A stretch of 9,515 nt of DNA from Acidimicrobiaceae bacterium (GTDB taxonomy: Bacteria > Actinomycetota > Acidimicrobiia > Acidimicrobiales > UBA10347). Every line of letters starts with the position of its first letter. Positions within the stretch are counted from its first letter, which is position 1. The position numbers and the translations under genes are program-made. A model generated the notes under the pieces. That model saw only the letters and a list, made by a program, of their open reading frames with translations. It was not told where the DNA came from and did no database searches. Of this stretch, positions 1 to 5,725 are shown piece after piece. The stretch lies in assembly GCA_003485885.1 (NCBI GenBank), contig DNHM01000335.1, positions 1-9,515 of the forward strand. Reading direction: 5' to 3'.

Positions 1-1
1 G

Positions 2-1063
2 GCCGCTCGGCCCCTGCAAATCACCGATCTACTCGGCCGCGACGAAGTCGAAGTTGATCTGACCAGCATCTCGAACTACCTCGAGGGCAAGGTGGTACTC
101 GTCACCGGGGCCGGCGGATCTATTGGTTCTGAGTTGTGTCGCCAGATCGTTCGCCACAAACCAGAACGTTTGGTCATGGTCGACCGCGACGAAACCGCGC
201 TGCAAGGTGTGGAGCTATCGATCGATGGTCACGGACTCCTCAATAACGACAACCTGGTGCTGGCCGATATTCGAGACCGAGACCGAGTCTTCGAGGTCTT
301 CGCCCAGCACCGACCTTCGATCGTCTTCCACGCGGCTGCGCTGAAACATCTACCGCTGCTCGAGGCCCACCCTCGCGAGGGCCTGCTGACCAATGTCTTC
401 GGCAGCAAAAACGTGCTCGACGCCGCCAGTTCGATAGCCGTCGACCACTTCGTCAACATCAGCACCGACAAAGCAGCCAATCCAACCAGTGTGCTTGGCA
501 CAACCAAACGTCTCGCCGAGGCACTCACGGTGGAGACCGGGCGCAACGCATCTGGTGACTACATCAGCGTTCGTTTCGGCAACGTGATCGGCAGCCGCGG
601 CAGCGTTCTGCCAGCGTTCGAAGCACAGATCACCGCTGGCTCACCCGTGACCGTCACCCACCCCGACATCACTCGGTACTTCATGTCGATCCCCGAAGCT
701 TCACGCCTGGTATTGCAAGCCGGCGCAATCGGCTCCTCGGGTGAGACACTCATTCTCGATATGGGTGAACCGGTCAAGATCCTCGACCTGGCCAAGAAGC
801 TCATCCGACACCACAAATCCGACGTCGAAATCGTCATCACCGGCCTGCGACCAAACGAAAAGATTCACGAAGAACTCGGACACGAGGGCGAAGTGTTGGA
901 GACCAAGAACCACAAGCGGATATGGCACAGCCAAGCAGTCGTCGTCGACGTTTCCGACGACCTGGCCACGCTGCTGGCAACCGGACCACGCGAACTCGCT
1001 GCCAGGCTGATGGACCTGGCCAAGGCGACCGCCACTTCCGACAACGTCAAAGTTCATTCCTGA
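2..1063 (+). CDS. CapD/FlaA1-type nucleotide-sugar 4,6-dehydratase, C-terminal part (5' truncated)
   Basis: Polysaccharide-biosynthesis short-chain dehydrogenase/reductase that modifies a UDP-sugar, typically by 4,6-dehydration of UDP-GlcNAc for surface glycans. The reading frame is open from the window edge, and the residues before the first GTG (92) already match the family (LLGRDEVEVDL, then GKVVLVTGAGGSIG). The gene therefore starts upstream and 92 is not its start. Of 353 visible residues, the Rossmann glycine motif TGAGGSIG is at about 35-42, the catalytic T-D-K triplet at 155-157 and the following Lys at 169. The usual Met (classical Tyr) four residues before that Lys is Leu165. Also visible are the family blocks RFGNVIGSRGSVLP, HPDITRYFMSIPEA and GLRPNEKIHEEL. 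Full-length relatives are often about 600 residues with an N-terminal membrane region, which would lie outside the window. The family is certain; the exact sugar substrate is not. Confidence 0.93.
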   Translation, partial: AARPLQITDLLGRDEVEVDLTSISNYLEGKVVLVTGAGGSIGSELCRQIVRHKPERLVMVDRDETALQGVELSIDGHGLLNNDNLVLADIRDRDRVFEVFAQHRPSIVFHAAALKHLPLLEAHPREGLLTNVFGSKNVLDAASSIAVDHFVNISTDKAANPTSVLGTTKRLAEALTVETGRNASGDYISVRFGNVIGSRGSVLPAFEAQITAGSPVTVTHPDITRYFMSIPEASRLVLQAGAIGSSGETLILDMGEPVKILDLAKKLIRHHKSDVEIVITGLRPNEKIHEELGHEGEVLETKNHKRIWHSQAVVVDVSDDLATLLATGPRELAARLMDLAKATATSDNVKVHS

Positions 1064-1185
1064 GATGCGTTCGGCACTCGAGCTACCTGACGTCACTCCC
1101 GCTCGGGCCTCACACACCTAACGCTGGCAGGCCCACAACGGCCTTCTGCACACACGCTCGGTCGGTTCACAAGCGCGGAAACGCA

Positions 1186-1191
1186 TAAGGT
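1186..1191 (+). promoter_or_regulatory. possible -10 element (TAAGGT) for the membrane-protein gene
   Basis: TAAGGT fits the actinobacterial -10 pattern TANNNT and lies 30 bases before the GTG at 1222. A G-run (1209-1213) sits 8 bases before that start and could serve as ribosome binding site. No good -35 hexamer is visible at 16-18 bases. The spacer between 1064 and 1221 contains nothing else recognised. Weak, motif-only evidence. Confidence 0.25.
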
Positions 1192-1221
1192 ACGAACGCA
1201 TCAACCCTGGGGGCGCTGCTG

Positions 1222-2079
1222 GTGTTCGACAAGCCACCACTAACCGAGATTTCTGCTGCCGGATTCACGACGACAGCAGTTCTTGTCTGGGCACTCATCG
1301 CCCGCAGAGACTCCCGCGACCTGCTTCTTGCCTGGGTTGGCGCCATGTCGCTGGCACTCATTGCGCTCGGCCACGCCCCGATGGGGCTGGTGTTCGCGGT
1401 TGGCATGACCGCAGCCAGCCCTTTCATGGTCAACCAGCGAACTCGTAACGCCGTGAGCACCGCTGGACTCGTTGCTGTCGTGTTGGTGCTGACCTACGAA
1501 CTAGACACACAGCTACTTGTTGGCGCGCTGATCACTGGCACGCTCATCGGCCCTCTCCTGTGGTTGTGTAATCGGAGCTTTGGGCCTGCGGTGCCACTGA
1601 TCCTGATCGCCGGAAGTGCGCTCGGCGTCTACATCAACGTGCCCGACACCGAGCAGATCGCGACCCTTGCTGCTGGACTGCTGCTGCTCGCAGCTGCGAT
1701 GGTCGTCTTCTCTTCGCTGCGAACCCCGACGGCCTGGTTTGAATCGCTAGCGCTGATCGGCGCACTTGTTATGTGTGCTGGCGCTATCGGAGCTCGAGGA
1801 CGCCCCGAATCGTTCCTTGGTGTTGTCGGCGCAATCGGAGTGTTAGCTGCCGAGCCCGTGGCCGCCTTGGTCCGGCGCGGCACGCAGGCCTATCCGGTGT
1901 TACTGATCACGGTTCATGCCGGTCTGGTGATCGCCGCATCGCGTATTGCTGGCAGGTACGGCGACGCTTCGATCCTGACGGTCGTGGCCGGTGCACTGGC
2001 TGTCGCAACCGTAGTGCTCATCGTTCTCCCCCGACGCCGGCTACACCGGGAACCCAGCGACGGCCACACCAGCCCATGA
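1222..2079 (+). CDS. polytopic membrane protein of unknown function
   Basis: A 285-residue, strongly hydrophobic protein with about ten candidate membrane segments, roughly at 9-26, 33-51, 53-70, 77-91, 96-115, 122-140, 145-164, 172-190, 197-217, 224-241 and 250-270. It ends in a basic, polar tail (PRRRLHREPSDGHTSP), which suggests a cytoplasmic C-terminus. The start is GTG 1222: an in-frame TAA lies at 1186, no other standard start falls between, and a G-rich run at 1209-1213 is well placed as Shine-Dalgarno. I do not recognise a family, and no charged transport or catalytic motif stands out. It follows the nucleotide-sugar dehydratase by 158 bases on the same strand. A role in envelope glycan export or assembly is thus possible, but it rests on position only. 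The ORF is very likely real given its composition and length. Confidence 0.8.
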   Translation: MFDKPPLTEISAAGFTTTAVLVWALIARRDSRDLLLAWVGAMSLALIALGHAPMGLVFAVGMTAASPFMVNQRTRNAVSTAGLVAVVLVLTYELDTQLLVGALITGTLIGPLLWLCNRSFGPAVPLILIAGSALGVYINVPDTEQIATLAAGLLLLAAAMVVFSSLRTPTAWFESLALIGALVMCAGAIGARGRPESFLGVVGAIGVLAAEPVAALVRRGTQAYPVLLITVHAGLVIAASRIAGRYGDASILTVVAGALAVATVVLIVLPRRRLHREPSDGHTSP

Positions 2080-2220
2080 CAGGGGCAAGCCGCACCCCGT
2101 GCTGCTCCGCGTCACAAGAGCCCAGCCAGCGTTGTGGTCGCCGACAGGAACTCCACGGCTTTCTGTGTTCGGCGCGCGTCGCCGCACAGATTCAGGCCGC
2201 GTTCGCGGCAAGCTAGAGAC

Positions 2221-3486
2221 GTGCAGGATCCACCGGAGAACGACGAAGCCGAAACGGGCGGTACGACGCCGTTCATGTGGGGCGTCACGTCATCATCGGT
2301 GCAGTCCGAAGGAGTCCACCCGGCTGCCGACTGGTCTCACTGGGAGCGAGACAAGACCGCCCCCGAGTCAAGCGACGGCAACGGTTTTGCCACCAACTTC
2401 CACGACGACCTAGCGCTGATCGCAAGTCTCGGCGTCACCGACGTGCGGCTCACCATCGAATGGGCACGAGTCGAGCCAGTCGAAGGCAAGATCGACGGCG
2501 AAACCCTCGAACGTTACGCCGACGTCGTCGGCCATGCGGCTTCGCTTGGGCTACGGCCCTGGCTCACCCTGCACCACACCTCGCTGCCTGGCTGGTTCAG
2601 CGAAGACAGCAGAGGTTTCCTCGAAGAACGAGGCCGCGAGTACCACTGGATGCGCCACGTCGACCGCTGCGCCGAACGTTTCGGCGACCTCGCTGCTGGC
2701 TGGACTCCCATCGACGATCCCGTCGGCTGGGCACTCCGTGGCCATGGGCTCGCGAGCCGGCCACCCGGACGGCGAAGTGACACCGACCTGGGCATGCGTG
2801 GCCTCTACGAAGCCATCGAGGGCGCGTTACTCGCCGACCACCTGGCAGCACGCCATCTGCGCTCCGGCGGGGCAACAACCATGGCAGTGCGAGGCACGCC
2901 CACCATCTTCAAAGCCGTCGACGACCCACGTTCTACGTTGGAAGCAAACGCCTCCCAGAAACACGTGCGATGGTGGGCCGCAGTTCTTTTCGACTCATGG
3001 GTCAACATGGTCGGCAACGGCGAAATGGCCCTGCCCGACCGTCGCCCCCACCACGACAACGACTGGGTCGCAGACTTCGACATTGTTGGCCTGGCCTTCG
3101 ATCACCCCATCAGCGTCGATCACAAAGGCCAGATGCGGGCCTACCCCGCCGACGCCCCCCGCTCGGATTCGGGCTTCGCCCCCCTGCCCGAAGAACTCGG
3201 CGTGCAGCTGCAGCGAATCAGGGAACGACTCGGCGATACACCCCTGGCAATTGCCGGCAACGGCGTGGCAACCACCAAGGACGAGTGGCGCACCGAGTTG
3301 CTCGACGAAACCCTGTCCCTGGTCGACGATCTCCGCGACGACGGCATGAATCTGGTTGGTTACTTCCACGACACCGCTATCGACGGCTACGAGTGGCGCG
3401 CCGGCTTCGAAACCGAACGTGGCCTCATCCGCCGGGACCGCACCATCAAACCCAGCGGCAACCTCTACCGCGACCGCATCACCTAG
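2221..3486 (+). CDS. glycoside hydrolase family 1 homologue with altered catalytic residues
   Basis: A 421-residue beta-glucosidase-like protein of the GH1 TIM-barrel family. Seen in order: FMWGVTSSSVQSEG (18-31, the usual FxWGxATSAxQxEG), DWSHWER (37-43), LGVTDVRLTIEWARVEP (70-86), LTLHHTSLPGWF (115-126), WTPIDDP (161-167), a DFDIVGL block (285-291), IAGNGVA (344-350) and DGYEWRAGF (388-396). In active GH1 enzymes the acid/base Glu lies in T-x-N-E-P and the nucleophile Glu in [IV]-T-E-N-G. Here the aligned residues are Asp166 and Gly346. The usual NYY near the active site is AFD (292-294). Hydrolysis by the normal retaining mechanism is therefore unlikely; a binding, regulatory or different catalytic role is possible. 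GTG 2221 is chosen because an earlier in-frame GTG (2134) adds a basic, low-complexity stretch foreign to GH1, while the first in-frame ATG (2275) would cut into the first motif. The ribosome site is weak. Confidence 0.85.
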   Translation: MQDPPENDEAETGGTTPFMWGVTSSSVQSEGVHPAADWSHWERDKTAPESSDGNGFATNFHDDLALIASLGVTDVRLTIEWARVEPVEGKIDGETLERYADVVGHAASLGLRPWLTLHHTSLPGWFSEDSRGFLEERGREYHWMRHVDRCAERFGDLAAGWTPIDDPVGWALRGHGLASRPPGRRSDTDLGMRGLYEAIEGALLADHLAARHLRSGGATTMAVRGTPTIFKAVDDPRSTLEANASQKHVRWWAAVLFDSWVNMVGNGEMALPDRRPHHDNDWVADFDIVGLAFDHPISVDHKGQMRAYPADAPRSDSGFAPLPEELGVQLQRIRERLGDTPLAIAGNGVATTKDEWRTELLDETLSLVDDLRDDGMNLVGYFHDTAIDGYEWRAGFETERGLIRRDRTIKPSGNLYRDRIT

Positions 3487-3567
3487 GTCATTGCCTACGT
3501 CGCCTGGCAGTTGCCTCTCGCCATGGCCGATTGGCGGCTGCGCTGGTCCCTACCGGCAATCGGTGGG

Positions 3568-3573
3568 TAGTGT
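3568..3573 (+). promoter_or_regulatory. -10 element TAGTGT placed for a leaderless transcript of the HD-domain gene
   Basis: TAGTGT matches TANNNT and ends exactly 6 bases before ATG 3580, so transcription would begin at or next to the start codon. There is no convincing Shine-Dalgarno sequence before this ATG. Leaderless mRNAs with this spacing are common in actinobacteria. No clear -35 is seen. The same geometry occurs before the gene starting at 6845. Confidence 0.45.
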
Positions 3574-3579
3574 TTAGGT

Positions 3580-4164
3580 ATGAGCCTCACTGCAGACCAG
3601 GACACCAGCCACGACGATCTCCCTCGGGCGAGCTTCACCTCGTTTGAAGAATCGACCGCCGAGGACTGGGCGAAGATCATTCCCCAGATCAGCGTCACGC
3701 AGAGCCTGGTAGCAGATCGGGTCATCGGGCTGATGCGAGCGCTCGAAACCGACCACGGTGGTTTCCCGGTCAGCCGGCTCGAGCACAGTCTGCAGACCGC
3801 AACCCGGGCCGAACGCGACAACCGCGACGACGAATACATTTTGTGTGCGCTCATCCACGACGTCGGCGACACGTTGGCACCGTTCAACCATCCTGCGATC
3901 GCCGCCGCAATCGTCAAGCCGTTTGTGAGCGAAGCCAACCATTTCATGGTCAAGAATCACGGCGAATTCCAGGGCTACTACTTCTGGGACTACATCGGAA
4001 TGGACGGCAACGCCCGCGAACAGTTCCGCGACTCACCTCACTTCGACTACACCGAAGAGTTCTGCCGCCTCTATGACCAGACAGCGTTCGATGCGACCTA
4101 CAAGAGCAATCCGCTTGAGCACTACGAACCGCTGATTCGCCAGCTCCTCAAGGCCGACGGCTAG
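3580..4164 (+). CDS. HD-domain metalloprotein (HD phosphohydrolase / PhnZ-MIOX-like group)
   Basis: A 194-residue soluble protein of the HD superfamily. Candidate metal ligands are His69 (in LEHSLQTA), the His93-Asp94 pair (LIHDVGD), His104 (FNH), His127 (KNHGEFQGYY) and Asp166 (LYDQ). The EHSLQTA, LIHDVGD and NHGEFQGYY blocks resemble the small predicted HD phosphohydrolase group that includes the phosphonate-linked HD proteins. Some of those, such as PhnZ, are mixed-valent diiron oxygenases rather than hydrolases. The spacing from the HD pair to the last Asp (72 residues) is shorter than I recall for PhnZ, so substrate and reaction are open. ATG 3580 is preceded by a -10-like hexamer at the leaderless spacing and not by a ribosome site. 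It lies 93 bases after the GH1 homologue on the same strand. No phosphonate genes are in the window to support a PhnZ role. Confidence 0.88.
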   Translation: MSLTADQDTSHDDLPRASFTSFEESTAEDWAKIIPQISVTQSLVADRVIGLMRALETDHGGFPVSRLEHSLQTATRAERDNRDDEYILCALIHDVGDTLAPFNHPAIAAAIVKPFVSEANHFMVKNHGEFQGYYFWDYIGMDGNAREQFRDSPHFDYTEEFCRLYDQTAFDATYKSNPLEHYEPLIRQLLKADG

Positions 4165-4317
4165 TTGCTGCGGCGGCTGCGTCCGTCGCCAATACCGATC
4201 GACCTGAAGTCATCGATCGTTTTTGATCCCCCGAGCTGGCTGCACCATTGGTTCCCGGCGGTTGAAGGTGCGCTGCAGGCCAAGACTGGCCTGGCCATGC
4301 AGCGCGCTTCGTGTGTT

Positions 4318-4446
4318 CTATTCAAATACCGCAATATCCATGCTGGCCTGCACCGCGTATGGCAAGTCCCGGAGTTCATCAAAACCGAGACCACCGAGGT
4401 CGTCGGTCCAGTGCATTGATTGATGGATGTCGAGTTCTGCATTCAT
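4318..4446 (-). CDS. possible 42-residue acidic peptide with a strong ribosome binding site
   Basis: The minus-strand frame starts at ATG 4446 and ends with TAG at 4318. The peptide begins MNAELDIHQSMHWTDD and ends MDIAVFE. It is acidic, lacks Cys and has no signal peptide or membrane segment. The best support is AGGAGT on the minus strand at 4460-4455, exactly 8 bases before the ATG. That is the clearest Shine-Dalgarno in the window. Third-position GC is about 57 percent by hand count, lower than the long genes here, which fits recent acquisition, decay or chance. The frame stays open upstream to an ATG at 4596 (92 residues), but that start lacks a ribosome site and its extra stretch covers the repeat-rich AT-rich DNA. 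No family is recognised. It could be a small protein, a leader peptide or the remnant of a longer gene. Nothing lies downstream on this strand that it could regulate. Confidence 0.4.
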   Translation of the reverse strand: MNAELDIHQSMHWTDDLGGLGFDELRDLPYAVQASMDIAVFE

Positions 4447-4503
4447 AGCTGATGACTCCTTGGATATGCCCACGCCGTTGTGAGCTGAACAAGGACCAGT
4501 ATT

Positions 4504-4516
4504 TGAGATTTTCTCA
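4504..4516. repeat. 13-base palindrome (TGAGA-TTT-TCTCA)
   Basis: Perfect 5-base arms separated by TTT, lying 44-56 bases upstream of the SD of the minus-strand 42-codon frame. Such a compact dyad could be an operator half-site pair. It is too small to be a stable RNA hairpin. Confidence 0.4.
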
Positions 4517-4519
4517 CCC

Positions 4520-4535
4520 AAAACCATCAACTTCT
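4520..4535. repeat. direct repeat copy 1 (AAAACCATCAACTTCT)
   Basis: Matches the copy at 4623-4639 at all 16 positions, except that the second copy has one extra G after the tenth base. Copy starts are 103 bases apart. The end of this copy also forms the left arm of a 5-bp hairpin (CTTCT at 4531-4535 with AGAAG at 4542-4546). Confidence 0.55.
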
Positions 4536-4570
4536 CCGAAAAGAAGCTGACAATTTCCCCCGTAAACCGA

Positions 4571-4611
4571 AAGATCGGCAGATTTTCATATTGCAAGATC
4601 GTCGATTTTTC
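4571..4611. repeat. tandem pair of 17-base imperfect repeats
   Basis: AAGATCGGCAGATTTTC (4571-4587) and AAGATCGTCGATTTTTC (4595-4611) agree at 13 of 17 positions, with starts 24 bases apart. The first seven and last five bases are identical. Spacing close to two helical turns would suit a regulator binding twice on one DNA face. Function is inferred only. Confidence 0.4.
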
Positions 4612-4622
4612 TGGTGCGAGTT

Positions 4623-4639
4623 AAAACCATCAGACTTCT
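4623..4639. repeat. direct repeat copy 2 (AAAACCATCAGACTTCT)
   Basis: Second copy of the repeat at 4520-4535, with a single inserted G. The two copies bracket the tandem 17-base repeats, so four repeat units occupy about 120 bases of AT-richer DNA. Confidence 0.5.
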
Positions 4640-4716
4640 GTGTACCTGTGATTCACCAGCCATGCGGTTCGGTAGCCCGCAGCTAGACCGTGGGCGAGTC
4701 ATGCCATGCGACGTTC

Positions 4717-4730
4717 GGCGCGCCGGCGCC
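4717..4730 (-). terminator. GC-rich inverted repeat downstream of the LPRTG gene, weak terminator candidate
   Basis: GGCGC arms flank GCCG (GGCGCGCCGGCGCC), 66 bases beyond the stop codon at 4796 in the direction of that gene. No T-run follows on the minus strand, so it is not a classical intrinsic terminator. In GC-rich actinobacteria U-less hairpins have been proposed to act, but this one is short. Confidence 0.2.
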
Positions 4731-4795
4731 ACACCGCCCAGACTGTCCAGACCTTGCCTGTGTGCTGCCTTACTGCCCCGGAGAGCAGCGATGGG

Positions 4796-5632
4796 TTAGC
4801 TGCTGGAGGTCGGCCATGGAGCGGAGAGGAAACGGCGTTCTATAAGAACCAGGACGCCACCAACAGCAAACAGCACCGAAACGATCGAGGTCAGGACCAA
4901 CTCGGTGGCCCCAGTCCTCGGCAAATCGCCAGAATCGGTGCCACTTCCGGTGTCGTCGGTTGGCTCGGGCGTGATCTCGGGCTCAGGCGTAGCTGTCGGC
5001 TCCGGCGTTGGCGTGGACTCAGCAGTCGCAACGTCTGCCGCACAATCGGTGCCCGACACACAGATCACCCATACCGCAGCGATCGCAGCGCCGTCTTCGT
5101 ACGCAGACGTCGAGAACTCACCGCTGGCATAGATACCCACGTTTGTACCGCCGATACCTGGGGTCCGGAACGCAATGCGGCCATCGGGGCCATTCGCAAA
5201 CGAGACGAATTCTCGGCCTCCGTTGTCGGGGTTCCAGGCAAGCATGGCCGGGCCGTAGACCGCTTCGGCCTCGGCGATCGTGCTCGTTGGGCCAATGCCC
5301 TCGGCTGTCGTGTATTCGGGATTGCTCACCATAAACAGGGTGAGAGTTTCGGTGTCGTCGGTCATGGCGGCACGAAACTGCACCGTGCCGTTGCGGCTGA
5401 CCACCCTGCCATCAAAATCGATGGTGATCCGGACTTCGTCGCCAACCTGGTAGTCAGGGCCCAGGGCTTCGATGAGTTCGGCGGGGCTCAACCCAAGCAC
5501 GGCATTGCCAATACCTTCGGCTGTAATCGTGTGATCATCGACAGGCTGAGCATGCGCGGAACTTGACAGCAACAACATAAAAAGCGCAGCTAGTGCGGCA
5601 GCGATTTTCAGTTGGGGGCGCGAGAGAGGCAT
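4796..5632 (-). CDS. secreted LPXTG-anchored cell-wall protein with duplicated domain
   Basis: A 278-residue surface protein. Residues 1-28 form a signal peptide (basic start, hydrophobic core IAAALAALFMLLL, likely cut after AHA). The ectodomain has two related segments, TAEGIGNAVLGLSPAELIEALGP (written in part: TAEGIG at 37-42, EALGP at 55-59) and TAEGIG at 109-114 with VYGP at 125-128. This suggests an internal duplication. Cys191 and Cys197 could pair. A Pro/Thr/Glu-rich linker (about 207-235) would span the wall, followed by LPRTG (237-241), a hydrophobic stretch (about 243-264), Arg-Arg (266-267) and a short tail. That is the classic sortase signal. No sortase gene is in the window. ATG 5632 is chosen because an earlier in-frame GTG (5710) would put 26 residues before the signal peptide. 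GGAG lies rather close to this ATG. The ectodomain function is unknown. Confidence 0.88.
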   Translation of the reverse strand: MPLSRPQLKIAAALAALFMLLLSSSAHAQPVDDHTITAEGIGNAVLGLSPAELIEALGPDYQVGDEVRITIDFDGRVVSRNGTVQFRAAMTDDTETLTLFMVSNPEYTTAEGIGPTSTIAEAEAVYGPAMLAWNPDNGGREFVSFANGPDGRIAFRTPGIGGTNVGIYASGEFSTSAYEDGAAIAAVWVICVSGTDCAADVATAESTPTPEPTATPEPEITPEPTDDTGSGTDSGDLPRTGATELVLTSIVSVLFAVGGVLVLIERRFLSAPWPTSSS

Positions 5633-5656
5633 GGTCTCCAGACCTTCACGGAGTTC

Positions 5657-5686
5657 CGCCCGCAGGATAGTTGTAGCAAGCGGGCG
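5657..5686 (-). promoter_or_regulatory. 7-bp inverted repeat flanking a possible -10 of the LPRTG gene
   Basis: On the minus strand CGCCCGC (5686-5680) and GCGGGCG (5663-5657) are perfect complements separated by 16 bases. The spacer ends with TATCCT (5669-5664), a fair TANNNT -10 element about 31 bases before ATG 5632. The repeat may be an operator over the promoter or a leader hairpin. No T-run follows, so termination is less likely. It lies in the 93-base gap between the oxidoreductase gene and the LPRTG gene. Confidence 0.4.
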
Positions 5687-5725
5687 CTTCACACGTGCGG
5701 ATTTCAACACTTTTCTTTATGACAA

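Larger units (their letters stand above)
4165..4795. other. 631-base region without a convincing long gene
   Basis: The left half (4165-4440) has several short overlapping frames on both strands, none with a recognisable protein. The one supported by a ribosome site is the 42-codon minus-strand frame listed separately. The section from about 4440 to 4640 is visibly AT-richer than the surrounding DNA and holds direct repeats, a palindrome and a small hairpin (each listed). From 4640 to 4795 the DNA returns to high GC and contains one GC-rich inverted repeat (4717-4730). The region separates the end of the plus-strand genes from the end of the minus-strand LPRTG gene, so it is convergent intergenic space. 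It may contain decayed gene remnants or a small RNA. Confidence 0.6.

Noticed and set aside
92..94. GTG as the true start of the nucleotide-sugar dehydratase
   Set aside because: The frame is open back to the window edge and the upstream residues already match the family, so the protein begins outside the window.
2076..2216. 46-codon frame overlapping the membrane-protein stop by ATGA
   Set aside because: The overlap looks like translational coupling, but the product (Cys/Ser/Arg-rich) resembles a GC-rich chance frame and has no recognised motif or ribosome site evidence.
2134..2220. Upstream GTG start for the GH1 homologue
   Set aside because: It adds 29 basic, low-complexity residues unlike GH1 N-termini; GTG 2221 starts just before the first family motif. 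Not fully excluded.
4165..4419. 84-codon plus-strand frame starting with TTG directly after the HD gene
   Set aside because: No ribosome site distinct from the upstream gene, no recognised motif, and it overlaps the opposite frame that has a strong Shine-Dalgarno.
4531..4546. Hairpin CTTCT/AGAAG as a terminator
   Set aside because: Only 5 AT-leaning base pairs and no following T-run on either strand; treated as part of the repeat island.
4447..4596. Longer 92-residue version of the minus-strand small protein
   Set aside because: Its ATG lacks a ribosome site and the added part runs through the AT-richer repeat island; the internal ATG with AGGAGT is far better placed.
4706..5566. 286-codon plus-strand frame opposite the LPRTG gene
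   Set aside because: Antisense shadow: the minus strand has signal peptide, Pro-rich linker and LPRTG tail in a consistent frame, while this product is Arg/Gly-rich without motifs.
5633..5710. GTG 5710 as start of the LPRTG gene
   Set aside because: It would place 26 residues ahead of a well-formed signal peptide and would span the inverted repeat and possible promoter.
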